Positions 26,136 to 34,621 are shown, numbered from the stretch's first letter. The stretch is 54,015 bases of DNA from an uncultured Lachnospiraceae bacterium (GCA_947382625.1 CANDAG010000026.1:1-54015); one strand, 5' to 3'. The notes: generated from the sequence alone by a model not told the origin. A program made the numbers and translations.

Positions 26136-26890
26136 TGAAGGAATTATTTCGATGCATGAAAGCCGAAGGCCTAAAAATGCGGCACACCTTTTTGTATCCC
26201 ATGTATCTTGGGGTCCCGGTACTTGGAAGTCTGGTTTTTCTGCTTTATTATGGTATGTCCGGACGGGGCGGGATCGCCTGGATCTTTGGGTATCTGGAAG
26301 TGATCGGGTTCGCTCTGCCCTTTGTGGTGAGTATTCTGTGTGCGGGAAGCGTGGGAATGGAGGAGAGAAATCATTTTCAGCCCTTTTTGGGCGGTTGTAT
26401 CTGTAAAGGGAATGCTTTTCTTGCAAAGCTTCTGATGCTTTCAGGGCTGGGAATCTGCGCGGTGGTGATGGCGGTTTTTCTTTTTGCGGCAGGATACCGG
26501 TTACTGCCGGGAAGGGAAGGAATCTCTTTTGGAGGATATGGGTGCCTGGCGGCTGTTTTGTGTCTGGGAAGCGTTCCCTTATATCTGGAGCATTTGTTTT
26601 GGAATCTGACTTTTTCAAAAACAGTGTCCCTTTGTATGGGGGTAGCGGAATTTTTGCTTTCCGCCTTATTCCTTACAGGACTGGGAGAGGGCAGATGGTT
26701 CTTTTTTCCCTGCAGCTGGAGTGCAAGAGGAGCAGCCCTTTTTTTGACATATGTGACCGGAGAGGAAAAGGCCGCTTTGGCAGCAGAGATGGGGCGTTCT
26801 TCCGTGATCTGTCTGTTGCTGTTTTTTCTGATTTGCGCATTGATCGGGATATGGTTTTATTTTTATGAAGGAAGGCAGTGTAATGACTGA
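26135..26890 (+). CDS. LanG/MutG-type ABC permease
   Basis: 251 residues from the ATG at 26135, again overlapping the previous stop (TGATG) with AGGAGG just upstream. Six hydrophobic segments. The N-terminus (MKAEGLKMRHTFLYPMYLGVPVLG) matches the style of MutG/EpiG lantibiotic-immunity permeases and of its neighbour (KLKYRHTFMKG). It overlaps the response-regulator gene by 8 nt, so all genes of this operon are tightly coupled. Confidence 0.85.
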   Translation: MKELFRCMKAEGLKMRHTFLYPMYLGVPVLGSLVFLLYYGMSGRGGIAWIFGYLEVIGFALPFVVSILCAGSVGMEERNHFQPFLGGCICKGNAFLAKLLMLSGLGICAVVMAVFLFAAGYRLLPGREGISFGGYGCLAAVLCLGSVPLYLEHLFWNLTFSKTVSLCMGVAEFLLSALFLTGLGEGRWFFFPCSWSARGAALFLTYVTGEEKAALAAEMGRSSVICLLLFFLICALIGIWFYFYEGRQCND

Positions 26891-27557
26891 GATTTTGGTG
26901 ATCGATGATGATAAAGGGATCCTGGAGCTGATCCGCAGAGCCCTGGAGAGGGAGGGGTACAGGGTCACTCTGCAGGAGGATCCGCTGGCAATAGATTATG
27001 AAAAGCTTGCCGGATATCAGCTCATTCTTCTGGATGTGATGATGCCCGGAATGGACGGCTTTGATCTGTGCCGCAAAATCCGGGGTAAGGTGGACTGTCC
27101 GATTTTGTTTATCACTGCCAAAACAGAGGAAAGTGCATTGATGGAAGGATTTGGCGTGGGCGGAGATGATTATATCAAAAAGCCCTTTGGGATCGGTGAG
27201 CTTCGGGCCAGAGTCGGAGCCCATTTGCGGCGGGAGCAAAGAGAAAAGAGACATATGCTCACCCTGGGCGAGGTGCAGTTTTCTTTACAGGAAAAAAGGC
27301 TGTTTTATCAGGAAAGGGAGATCCTGCTTACAAAAAGTGAATACGCCATCTGCGAATATCTGGCGTTAAACCGGGGGCAGGTATTTTCGAAGGAACGGAT
27401 ACTGGAGCATGTTTTCGGCTTTGAAGGAGAGAGCGATGAGTCAGCCATTACAGAGCATGTAAAGAACATCCGGGCTAAATTCCGAAGATTTGGATTTGAT
27501 CCTGTTGAGACAGTCTGGGGGATTGGGTATCGATGGAAATCAAAAGAAGAGAAATAA
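26883..27557 (+). CDS. OmpR-family response regulator (NisR/SpaR-like)
   Basis: 224 residues from the ATG at 26883. Receiver with DDD, phospho-aspartate in LILLDVMMPGMDGFDLC and lysine in IKKPFG. The winged-helix domain contains LTKSEYAICEYLALNRGQVFSKERILEHVFGFEGESDESAITEHV. This pattern is typical of the regulators beside LanFEG loci. It overlaps the permease upstream by 8 nt and the kinase downstream by 25 nt. Probable target: the 11-bp repeats at 24578-24599. Confidence 0.92.
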   Translation: MTEILVIDDDKGILELIRRALEREGYRVTLQEDPLAIDYEKLAGYQLILLDVMMPGMDGFDLCRKIRGKVDCPILFITAKTEESALMEGFGVGGDDYIKKPFGIGELRARVGAHLRREQREKRHMLTLGEVQFSLQEKRLFYQEREILLTKSEYAICEYLALNRGQVFSKERILEHVFGFEGESDESAITEHVKNIRAKFRRFGFDPVETVWGIGYRWKSKEEK

Positions 27558-28945
27558 CACTGGCAGGGCTGTTTTTTAAATATATTGCATTCTTTTGCGG
27601 CAGTACCATTCTTCTGGCAGGGGCTGTCTTTTTGATGATGCTGTGTGCCGCCGGTACAGGATTTCTGCTGCCGGCAAATTATGCGGAGGTGCAGCTCTCA
27701 AAGCATACGGAACAGATCCGCGCAGCTGGGGAGGAGGCAGGGCAGTGGATCCCAAAGGGATGTACTTATGGCATATACAGCAGTGAAGGCGGCTGGATCA
27801 GGGGAGATTTTTCCCGGGAGGAGCAAAAGAAAGCATGGGATCATTATAAAGAGAACAGGATTTATGCGGAGTATAAGGGATATTATCGTTTTCTCCCATT
27901 GTCAGACGGAAAGGTATGCATTGTCAAATATCATCTGATCATGCGGTATGCCAGTGAGCGGTTGAATCAGCTTCTTTTTCCGCCGGAGGTCATGATGCCT
28001 GTTTTGGATATTTCTTTGTTTCTTTTAAATGCCATATTGCTTTCGAGAGGGTTTGCAAGGAAGGTGAAGACACAGCTGCAGGAACTGCGTGTGATCACGG
28101 AAAAGGTGGCCGGAAATGACCTGGAATTTGAGACAGGGGCCTCTGATATCAGGGAGATCAACGAGGTTATGGCGTCTCTTGGGCGGATGAGAGATACCCT
28201 GCAGGATTCTCTGAAGACGCAATGGGATATGGAAAAACGAAAGCAGGAGCAGCTGTCGGCCCTGGCTCATGATGTCAAGACGCCGCTTACTGTCATAAGA
28301 GGAAATGCCGAGCTTTTAAAAGAGAATCTCTCACAGAGGAATCCTATGGCAGATCAGGAATGCGCAGAATATATTCTTGCAAATACAGAGGAGATCGAGA
28401 AGTATTTAGAGTCCATGAAGCAGATCCTTCATGGCACGGGACAGGGTAAAGAGAAGGCGTTTATGGACTGCAGGCGTCTGATAGAAGCTTTAAAGGAAGC
28501 GGCAGAGCAGCTTGCCGGAGCAGAGAAGATCCCGGTTATTTTTGAGAATGAGTCTGCCGGGGAGGAAGCCTTCCATCAGCTTGTGATCTGCTGCAGTCCG
28601 GATCATATCCTGCGGGCCTTCAGTAATATCATCAGCAATGGACTCGAGCATACTGACCGGAAAAAGGGGATTGAAATTTCGATCACGACCAGGTATAGTG
28701 GAGAGCAGATGTATCTGGCGGCGGCAGTCAGGGATCATGGAGAGGGATTTTCGCCAAGGGATCTGCGGTATGCGGATCAGGAATTTTACAGCGGAGATAC
28801 AAGCCGCCATGACAGGCGGCATTCAGGGCTCGGGCTTTCCATTGCCAGTCGGTTTGCCAAAGAGCAGGGCGGGTTTTTGGAGTATGGAAATTGTAAGGAC
28901 GGTGCCGGAGCCGTGGTAAGCCTGTGGCTGAAGATCGGATTTTGA
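27533..28945 (+). CDS. Sensor histidine kinase (NisK/SpaK-like)
   Basis: 470 residues. A membrane segment near 15-42, an extracellular domain of about 100 residues and a second segment near 145-165 are followed by a HAMP-like linker. The phospho-accepting histidine is in SALAHDVKTPLTVIRGNAELL. The ATPase domain has NIISNGLEHTD and HSGLGLSIASRFAKEQGG. The size and layout match kinases that sense lantibiotics directly. It overlaps the regulator gene by 25 nt and is followed by a methyltransferase after 13 nt. Confidence 0.9.
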   Translation: MEIKRREITLAGLFFKYIAFFCGSTILLAGAVFLMMLCAAGTGFLLPANYAEVQLSKHTEQIRAAGEEAGQWIPKGCTYGIYSSEGGWIRGDFSREEQKKAWDHYKENRIYAEYKGYYRFLPLSDGKVCIVKYHLIMRYASERLNQLLFPPEVMMPVLDISLFLLNAILLSRGFARKVKTQLQELRVITEKVAGNDLEFETGASDIREINEVMASLGRMRDTLQDSLKTQWDMEKRKQEQLSALAHDVKTPLTVIRGNAELLKENLSQRNPMADQECAEYILANTEEIEKYLESMKQILHGTGQGKEKAFMDCRRLIEALKEAAEQLAGAEKIPVIFENESAGEEAFHQLVICCSPDHILRAFSNIISNGLEHTDRKKGIEISITTRYSGEQMYLAAAVRDHGEGFSPRDLRYADQEFYSGDTSRHDRRHSGLGLSIASRFAKEQGGFLEYGNCKDGAGAVVSLWLKIGF

Positions 28946-28958
28946 AAGGAGAAATACA

Positions 28959-29708
28959 ATGTCATATCAGGATATAAACGCAAAAACAATTGACAGATGG
29001 ATCGAAGAAGGATGGGAGTGGGGACAGGCAATTGATCACTCCGTTTATGAAGATGCCCGGAAGGGAATATGGGATGTGAAGCTGACGCCGACCAAATATG
29101 TTCCCCACACATGGTTTGGAGAACTGAAGGGGAAAAGGGTATTGGGCCTTGCCAGCGGCGGCGGACAGCAGATGCCGATATTCGCCGCATTAGGGGCAGT
29201 ATGCACCGTTATCGATTATTCCGAGGAGCAGATCAAGAGCGAACGGCTCGTCTCGGAAAGAGAGAAGTATCCCATTGAGCTCATCAGAGGGGATATCACA
29301 AAGCCCCTTCCATTTGAAGACGAGACCTTTGACCTTATTTTTCATCCTGTGGCAAACTGCTATGTGGAGGAGGTAAAGCCTATATGGAGAGAATGTTATC
29401 GTATCCTGAAGCATCAGGGAATACTTCTGGCAGGAATGGACAATGGAATCAACTTTTTGTTTGGCAGTGAGAATGATAAAGAAGTGGTGAATTCATTTCC
29501 TTTTAATCCCCTGAAAAATCCGGAGCAGATGCGGCAATTAGAACAGGGGGATGACGGGGTACAGTTTTCTCATACCATGGAGGAGCAGATCGGCGGTCAG
29601 CTTGAGGCAGGATTTCGCTTAACGGATCTGTATGAAGACACAAATGGCAGCGGACGTTTGCATGAGATGAATATCCCCTGTTTTATTGCAACCAGGGCAG
29701 TGAAGTAA
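28959..29708 (+). CDS. Class I SAM-dependent methyltransferase
   Basis: 249 residues. Motif I is VLGLASGGGQQMPIFAALGA, followed by an acidic strand end (VIDYSEEQ) and a post-motif ETFDLIFHPVANCYVEE. The N-terminus (NAKTIDRWIEEGWEWG) is common to a Firmicute group of small-molecule methyltransferases of unknown substrate. AAAGGAG precedes the ATG. It lies 13 nt after the kinase and may be read through from that operon, but a link to antibiotic resistance is only positional. Confidence 0.82.
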   Translation: MSYQDINAKTIDRWIEEGWEWGQAIDHSVYEDARKGIWDVKLTPTKYVPHTWFGELKGKRVLGLASGGGQQMPIFAALGAVCTVIDYSEEQIKSERLVSEREKYPIELIRGDITKPLPFEDETFDLIFHPVANCYVEEVKPIWRECYRILKHQGILLAGMDNGINFLFGSENDKEVVNSFPFNPLKNPEQMRQLEQGDDGVQFSHTMEEQIGGQLEAGFRLTDLYEDTNGSGRLHEMNIPCFIATRAVK

Positions 29709-29715
29709 CGGCAGT

Positions 29716-30195
29716 TCATAAGGTAATATCCTCCAGTTCAAAGCTTAAAACCTTTTTAAGATCCTCCAGGGAGGTCTGCACCTGATAGCCTATTTTTCCG
29801 CCGCTGAAGATGATCGTATCAAAGTCTTCCGCAGACAGGTCAATGACTGTTTTGAACTGCTTTTTCATTCCGATCGGGGAACAGCCGCCATGGATATAGC
29901 CGGTCAGGGGCAGCAGATCCTTTGACTTCAGCATACTGATGCTCTTTTCGCCGGCGGATCTGGCGGCTTTCTTTAAGTCCAGCTCTTTGCGGACAGGAAC
30001 TAGAAATACATAATGATTCCCGGAGCTCCCAACTGTTACCAGAGTCTTAAAAACCTGCTCCGGATCCTGGCCAAGGGCGGTGGCAACGTCTATGCCGCTG
30101 ATGACGCCGGTATCCACATAGCAATGACTTATGTAGCTGATCTTATTTTGTTCTAATATTCTCATAACGTTTGTTTTGTCGGTATTCTTTTTCAT
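29716..30195 (-). CDS. ybaK: Cys-tRNA(Pro)/Cys-tRNA(Cys) deacylase, YbaK/EbsC family
   Basis: 159 residues, the full YbaK length. Family features: KTNVMRILEQNKISYISHCY, DPEQVFKTLVTVGSSGNHYVFLVP with the catalytic-site lysine, and GYIHGGCSPIGMKKQF, with the conserved GG.SP.G loop. In the cytosol such proteins hydrolyse cysteine mischarged on tRNA(Pro). The gene is convergent with the methyltransferase. A MITE-like element lies just upstream. Confidence 0.9.
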   Translation of the reverse strand: MKKNTDKTNVMRILEQNKISYISHCYVDTGVISGIDVATALGQDPEQVFKTLVTVGSSGNHYVFLVPVRKELDLKKAARSAGEKSISMLKSKDLLPLTGYIHGGCSPIGMKKQFKTVIDLSAEDFDTIIFSGGKIGYQVQTSLEDLKKVLSFELEDITL

Positions 30196-30302
30196 GATTT
30201 TCCATAGTTCCTTTTAAAAAATATTTTTGAGGATTTGGTATTGACCATACAGTTACTGTACGGTTTATGATACCTTATACAGGGAATAAATACAAGATAG
30301 AA

Positions 30303-30462
30303 ATATCACTGTAACTATTCAGCCAGGACTTTGCACTTGCTGCAAAGTCCGTGAGAAAGCGTAGTTTAAGCCAAGAGTGAATCTGCCTCTTCGCCGAAGG
30401 CGACTTTAAATGGGCAGATTCAAGTAACTATGAAGCCGAAGGCTGAATAGTTACATATCACT
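30303..30462. mobile_element. 144-bp MITE-like element with 8-bp target duplication
   Basis: The element spans 30311-30454. Its ends are perfect 14-bp inverted repeats, GTAACTATTCAGCC and GGCTGAATAGTTAC. It is flanked directly by ATATCACT on both sides (30303-30310 and 30455-30462), a target-site duplication. Inside are two more hairpins: a perfect GGACTTTGCA/TGCAAAGTCC pair and GAATCTGCC/GGGCAGATTC. There is no open frame, so any transposase acts from elsewhere. It fills most of the 349-bp gap between ybaK and the toxin-antitoxin genes. Confidence 0.82.
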
Positions 30463-30484
30463 GACAACAGAATTATCAAACTGC

Positions 30485-30532
30485 TTTACGATGTATAAAA
30501 AATAAGATATAATTATATCATAAAAATGATAT
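30485..30532 (+). promoter_or_regulatory. Toxin-antitoxin promoter and operator
   Basis: TTTACG (30485-30490) and TATAAT (30508-30513) are 17 nt apart. The -10 lies inside the perfect palindrome GATATAATTATATC (30506-30519). A second inverted repeat, ATATCAT/ATGATAT (30515-30521 and 30526-30532), overlaps it. This fits autorepression by the antitoxin or the complex. Confidence 0.6.
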
Positions 30533-30544
30533 GGAGGTGTTCTG

Positions 30545-30811
30545 ATGATAATTAAACCATCGGCGGCTTTGCGAAATGATTATACGGCAATTTCCAATAT
30601 TGCGAAAGAGACAAAAGAGCCAATATATATCACCAAAAATGGAGAAGGCGATTTAGTACTTATGAGTATAGAAGCCTTTGAAAAACGAGAACAGACGCTT
30701 CAGCTCCGGGCCAGGGTTTTACAGGCAGAGCAGGAGCGGATGGAAAAAGCGGAGACACTCAGCATTTCCCAGGCGAGAGAACGATTGAGGGAGAGAGTAA
30801 ATGGTATATAG
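30545..30811 (+). CDS. Type II antitoxin, Phd/YefM family
   Basis: 88 residues. The N-terminal DNA-binding fold reads IKPSAALRNDYTAISNIAKETKEPIYITKNGEGDLVLMSIEAFEKRE, the standard Phd/YefM pattern. The charged C-terminal tail would wrap the toxin. GGAGG precedes the ATG. It overlaps the toxin gene by 11 nt. It should neutralise that toxin and repress the shared promoter. Confidence 0.92.
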   Translation: MIIKPSAALRNDYTAISNIAKETKEPIYITKNGEGDLVLMSIEAFEKREQTLQLRARVLQAEQERMEKAETLSISQARERLRERVNGI

Positions 30812-31106
30812 GATTGAAATTCTTCCTACGGCATGGGAAGATTTGAAACGTATTGAAGATTGGTATCTGGTTCAGTTTGGTGTGGAGACCGCTTTAAAGG
30901 TAAGCAACCATATACTTGACGCTATCGAACGTTTGGAGAACTTTCCGGACTCTGGTTCGCAGACACCGGATGAGTGGCTTAATCAGCAGGGATATAGAAT
31001 GGTAATTTGTAAAAAGCATGTTGCGATTTACAGAAAAATAGAGGAAATCATCTATATTTACCATATTGCGGATACTCAGACAGAATATACGAAGTTTTTT
31101 TATTAA
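30801..31106 (+). CDS. Type II toxin, RelE/ParE superfamily
   Basis: 101 residues. The pattern YRIEILPTAWEDLKRIEDWYLVQFG ... LDAIERLENFPDSG ... YRMVICKKHVAIYRKIEEIIYIYHIADTQTEYTKFF is the full RelE/ParE fold. Whether it cleaves mRNA on the ribosome (RelE) or poisons gyrase (ParE) cannot be decided from sequence. It is translated from a start inside the antitoxin gene. A terminator follows immediately. Confidence 0.9.
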   Translation: MVYRIEILPTAWEDLKRIEDWYLVQFGVETALKVSNHILDAIERLENFPDSGSQTPDEWLNQQGYRMVICKKHVAIYRKIEEIIYIYHIADTQTEYTKFFY

Positions 31107-31119
31107 AGGGTTTCTTCCA

Positions 31120-31153
31120 AAGAGCGTATAGGGTAGCTTATACGTTCTTTTAC
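31120..31153 (+). terminator. Terminator after the toxin gene
   Basis: AAGAGCGTATA (31120-31130) pairs with TATACGTTCTT (31139-31149), with one G-U pair and an 8-nt loop, and is followed by TTTTAC. Confidence 0.7.
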
Positions 31154-31163
31154 ATTGTCCGAA

Positions 31164-31208
31164 TGTAAGAAATTTGTAAGAAACACACCAGGAAATCTGT
31201 AAAAACAA
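31164..31208. promoter_or_regulatory. Candidate response-regulator boxes upstream of the 31282 system
   Basis: TGTAAGAAATT (31164-31174) and TGTAAGAAACA (31175-31185) are adjacent 11-bp direct repeats. A third, TGTAAAAACAA, starts at 31198, 23 bp later, about two helical turns. They lie 75-120 bp before the regulator start and suggest autoregulation. Confidence 0.5.
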
Positions 31209-31281
31209 CATGATATTTTAAAATCAGCTCAAAGGAAAGAGGCTGAAGCCAAATGACAAAGAGAAAGGCGTGGGAGAAACC

Positions 31282-31992
31282 ATGGGAGAGTGTGTACTGG
31301 TAGTAGATGATGACAGAGAGATCGTAAAGGCTATCGCTATTTTGCTGGAAGGAGAAGGGTATCAGGTATTGAGAGCCTATGATGGGCTACAGGCGCTGGA
31401 TCTGCTTTCTTCACATCCGGTCAGGCTTGTTCTCATCGATGTGATGATGCCGAAGCTGGACGGGCTTTCCGCATTGATGCGCATCAGAGAGAGGCAGAAT
31501 ATTCCGGTCATTATCTTAAGCGCAAAGGGGGAGGACTCTGATAAGGTGCTGGGGCTTTCGATGGGAGCGGATGACTATGTGGCCAAACCCTACAATCCCC
31601 AGGAACTGGCGGCACGGGTGAAGAGTCATCTGCGCAGGTATACCAGCCTGGGGGACATTCATACCCGTAGCAGAGAAAGCGAAATTGTAAACGGCCGTCT
31701 TTGCTATAAGACCGATGAGAGGGTTCTTTATGCAGACGGGGAAGCTGTCAGGCTTACCGCTACAGAGACGAAGATCGTGGATCTGTTCATGCGTAATCTG
31801 GGACGGGTGTTTCCTGCGGAGGAAATCTACCGCCGTGTATGGGAGGAAGAGGCCTTTGCCTCGGAAAATACGGTCATGGTGCATATCAGGCGCATCCGCG
31901 AGAAGCTGGAGCTGAATCCGAAAGAGCCAGAATATATAAAGGTGGTGTGGGGCATTGGATACAAAATGGAAAAACAGGAAAAAAGCAATTAG
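31282..31992 (+). CDS. OmpR-family response regulator (VanR-like)
   Basis: 236 residues from the ATG at 31282, which has GGGAGA upstream; a GTG at 31270 is possible. Receiver: VVDDDRE, phospho-aspartate in LVLIDVMMPKLDGL, lysine in VAKPYN. Output domain: LTATETKIVDLFMRNLGRVFPAEEIYRRVWEE ... TVMVHIRRIREKLE. This is the VanR/PhoP-type winged helix. It overlaps the kinase gene by 38 nt. Confidence 0.92.
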   Translation: MGECVLVVDDDREIVKAIAILLEGEGYQVLRAYDGLQALDLLSSHPVRLVLIDVMMPKLDGLSALMRIRERQNIPVIILSAKGEDSDKVLGLSMGADDYVAKPYNPQELAARVKSHLRRYTSLGDIHTRSRESEIVNGRLCYKTDERVLYADGEAVRLTATETKIVDLFMRNLGRVFPAEEIYRRVWEEEAFASENTVMVHIRRIREKLELNPKEPEYIKVVWGIGYKMEKQEKSN

Positions 31993-34498
31993 TTTTTTGA
32001 TCTTCTTCTTAGGAGTGAGTCTGACCTTAGGAGGACTGGCAGGTATTATAAAGAATAAGCCAGGCAGGATAAGACTCTGGCAGGCAGATCAGCTGTTTGA
32101 GGGAGATTACCAGCAAAGCTACAGATTTCAGGAGTATATCACGGGAAGGTTTTGGAGCTTACTATCTATGGCTACCGGCTATAACCTTGAGAGCATATGC
32201 GGCTATAACGGCTATGGATCTTATTACCGCAGCTTCGGAGGATATGAGGACAACGACTGGTCTGATCAGTTGTATGTCTATGAAGAAGAGCTTGAGATAT
32301 ACCGGGAAAACTTGGAGAATATGCAGGATAATTATGAGGATATGCTGGAGACGCTGGAGGAAATGCAGGAAGGGGGATCCGGTGGGGATGCAGAGAATTA
32401 TAGTTGGGAGGTAGAAAACTATCGGGCCGAAATAGAGGCTTATAAGGATGAAATGGAAGCCTATCGGGCTGAAATGGAAAATTACCGGAAGGAGACGGGG
32501 ATTTACCGGGATGACGCAGGATCGGACCAGACGGAGGAAAAGAGCGCAGCCTTTGATCAGAAAAAAAAGGAAATTGCCCAAAAGTACCATGACTGGATCA
32601 AGGGAGATAAGAATCTGATTTATTCGGTTTCCTATGATGGAAAGGAGTTGTATGCCAATTCCGATCATATTAAGGCAGACAGTGAAATGACAGCGCCGGA
32701 GGGCTATAACTTTCTTCTTTACTTTGACGGGGAAGAAGTCAGGATCGTGAAGGACGGAAAGGAACTGGAGCTTTATGGTGACGGCTATTATCGGGAAGAG
32801 AGCGACTGGCAGGAGGGAGGAGGCTGGTATGTGCCGGGATACCGTAATTTTCCGGTATCTGAAACGATGAAGAAGGCCAAGATCATCCTTGCGGCAGCCG
32901 AAGAGCCGGTGCTGTATATGGAAGGATATGGCAATGGAGGCTCCGGACAATATGATAATTCCCTGTATTGGATGAATTATAACTGCCAGACAAACCAGAT
33001 ACTGCTGAAAAAGGATGCTCTGTATCTTGCCCTGGGGATAGCCCTGCTGTTTCTGGCATTTTTCACCAGAAAAAACAGGTGGGAGGCATCCGGGAACATC
33101 GCCGGTGTTCAGGCAAAAATATGGGTAGAACTGAAAGGCCTGCTTCTTTTGGGGATGCTGTATCTGATATTTTGGATCATCAGAACCAGCAATCTGCAGG
33201 AAGGCTGGTGGCAGGAGTTGACAGAGATCTATTTTTCTGATTACTATTACTATAGTGGGGAAAGCCTGCGGAATTTTGGAGAACAAATTCTGCAAAATAC
33301 ACATCCCGCCGCCTGGGTACTCCTGTTCTGGACCGGCTGGCTGATCTGGAATGACCTTAGGTATAACAAAAAAATCCGGAAAAGCAGTTTCACAGGAAAG
33401 CTTTATCAGGCTTATTCAACCAAAAGCATCGCCTGGCCGCTGGCCCGGAGAATGGCAAACAGAAGCAGGATCCTCTTGGCCGCTGCAGCGTGCTATGTCT
33501 TATTGATGCTGGTCATGGCGGTACAGTGGTGCAGTGGATACCGGAGTACTATAGCGCTTGCGTTACTGGCTTTTTCAGGGACTGCCGGCTTTCTGGTTCT
33601 GGCATATCTGACCGGTAAAAAAAATGTAGAAACAGCCAGAGATATGGATACACTTACAGACTGTATTGGAGAGATCCGGAATGGCAATTATACGGAGGTC
33701 GGGGAAAGATTTTCGGGACATGATCTGGAGAATGCAATGGCTCAACTGGAGGATATCCGCCATGGCCTGGAGGAAGCTGTGGCTGAGCAGATGAGAAGTC
33801 AGAGAATGAAGGTGGAGCTGATCGCCAATGTGTCCCATGATATTAAGACTCCTCTTACCTCGATCATCAGCTATGTGCAGTTTTTGAAGCAGGAGGAAGG
33901 ATTGCCTGAACATATAAAGGACTATGTGAGGATTCTGGATCAGAAGTCCCAGAGGCTGAAAAATATGGTACAGGATGTGTTTGCAGTGAGCAAGGCGGCC
34001 TCCGGTGAACTGCCCATGCATATGGAAGCGCTGGATTTCGGGAAGCTTCTTTGTCAGACCCTGGCAGATATGGAGGAACAGATCGAAGGCAGCGAGGTTT
34101 CCTTCCGTACGGAGCTTCCCCGGATACCGGTGATGATCATGGCTGACGGCCAGCGGATGTATCGGGTATTCCAGAATCTGTTCCAGAATGCCATCCAGTA
34201 TTCCCTGCCGGGTTCAAGGGTGTATGTGTCACTGAAAACAGACGGCACCATGGCGGTTGCCAGTGTAAAGAACGCCTCCCGGATGGAGATCGACAAGGAA
34301 AAGGACTTCGCGGAACGCTTTGCCAGAGGCGACCAGAGCCGTACGGACGGCGGAAGCGGTCTGGGACTGTCCATAGCCCAGAGCTTTACAGAGGCCTGCG
34401 GAGGGGAATTTTCATGGGAGACAGATGCAGATCTGTTCGTGGTGAAGGTTTCCTTTGGGGTTATTGTGGATGATCAAAAACATTTTTCAGCAGTGTAA
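31955..34498 (+). CDS. Large sensor histidine kinase with extracytoplasmic tyrosine-heptad coiled coil
   Basis: 847 residues, roughly twice the usual length. The only plausible start is TTG at 31955, behind GGTGGTGTGGGG. Segment one lies near residues 11-31. An extracytoplasmic region of about 315 residues follows. Residues ~98-185 form a highly acidic coiled coil that includes four consecutive heptads each starting with tyrosine (YRAEIEA, YKDEMEA, YRAEMEN, YRKETGI). Five further membrane segments (about 350-550) precede the catalytic core: NVSHDIKTPLTSIISYVQFL with the phospho-histidine, NLFQNAIQYS and GSGLGLSIAQSFTEACGG. The catalytic half is ordinary; the sensor half matches no family I know. 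Confidence 0.88.
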   Translation: MDTKWKNRKKAISFLIFFLGVSLTLGGLAGIIKNKPGRIRLWQADQLFEGDYQQSYRFQEYITGRFWSLLSMATGYNLESICGYNGYGSYYRSFGGYEDNDWSDQLYVYEEELEIYRENLENMQDNYEDMLETLEEMQEGGSGGDAENYSWEVENYRAEIEAYKDEMEAYRAEMENYRKETGIYRDDAGSDQTEEKSAAFDQKKKEIAQKYHDWIKGDKNLIYSVSYDGKELYANSDHIKADSEMTAPEGYNFLLYFDGEEVRIVKDGKELELYGDGYYREESDWQEGGGWYVPGYRNFPVSETMKKAKIILAAAEEPVLYMEGYGNGGSGQYDNSLYWMNYNCQTNQILLKKDALYLALGIALLFLAFFTRKNRWEASGNIAGVQAKIWVELKGLLLLGMLYLIFWIIRTSNLQEGWWQELTEIYFSDYYYYSGESLRNFGEQILQNTHPAAWVLLFWTGWLIWNDLRYNKKIRKSSFTGKLYQAYSTKSIAWPLARRMANRSRILLAAAACYVLLMLVMAVQWCSGYRSTIALALLAFSGTAGFLVLAYLTGKKNVETARDMDTLTDCIGEIRNGNYTEVGERFSGHDLENAMAQLEDIRHGLEEAVAEQMRSQRMKVELIANVSHDIKTPLTSIISYVQFLKQEEGLPEHIKDYVRILDQKSQRLKNMVQDVFAVSKAASGELPMHMEALDFGKLLCQTLADMEEQIEGSEVSFRTELPRIPVMIMADGQRMYRVFQNLFQNAIQYSLPGSRVYVSLKTDGTMAVASVKNASRMEIDKEKDFAERFARGDQSRTDGGSGLGLSIAQSFTEACGGEFSWETDADLFVVKVSFGVIVDDQKHFSAV

Positions 34499-34540
34499 GA
34501 GGATCATCAAAAGTAGATAAAAAGTTGAAAATCCCGTAGT

Positions 34541-34577
34541 AAAATCTCCTTATCACAACAGTGACAGGGAGATTTTG
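34541..34577 (+). terminator. Terminator after the large kinase gene
   Basis: AAAATCTCC (34541-34549) pairs with GGAGATTTT (34568-34576), with an inner TCAC/GTGA stem. The T-run within the 3' arm is followed by GC, so the U-tract is short; it may act on both strands. Confidence 0.55.
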
Positions 34578-34621
34578 CAGCTCAGCAGGCGAGTGTATAA
34601 AAACAGAAGGGATAGGATCAG

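Noticed and set aside
24649-29708. Lantibiotic or bacitracin biosynthesis locus
   Set aside because: No precursor peptide, LanM, LanB/C or NRPS gene could be found; only the resistance and sensing module is present.
30311-30454. The MITE as a riboswitch or attenuator of the toxin-antitoxin genes
   Set aside because: Exact target duplication and terminal repeats show an insertion, and the toxin-antitoxin promoter lies downstream of it.
32162-33304. Long antisense frame within the large kinase gene
   Set aside because: Low-complexity mirror of the coding strand with no family match and no start signals.
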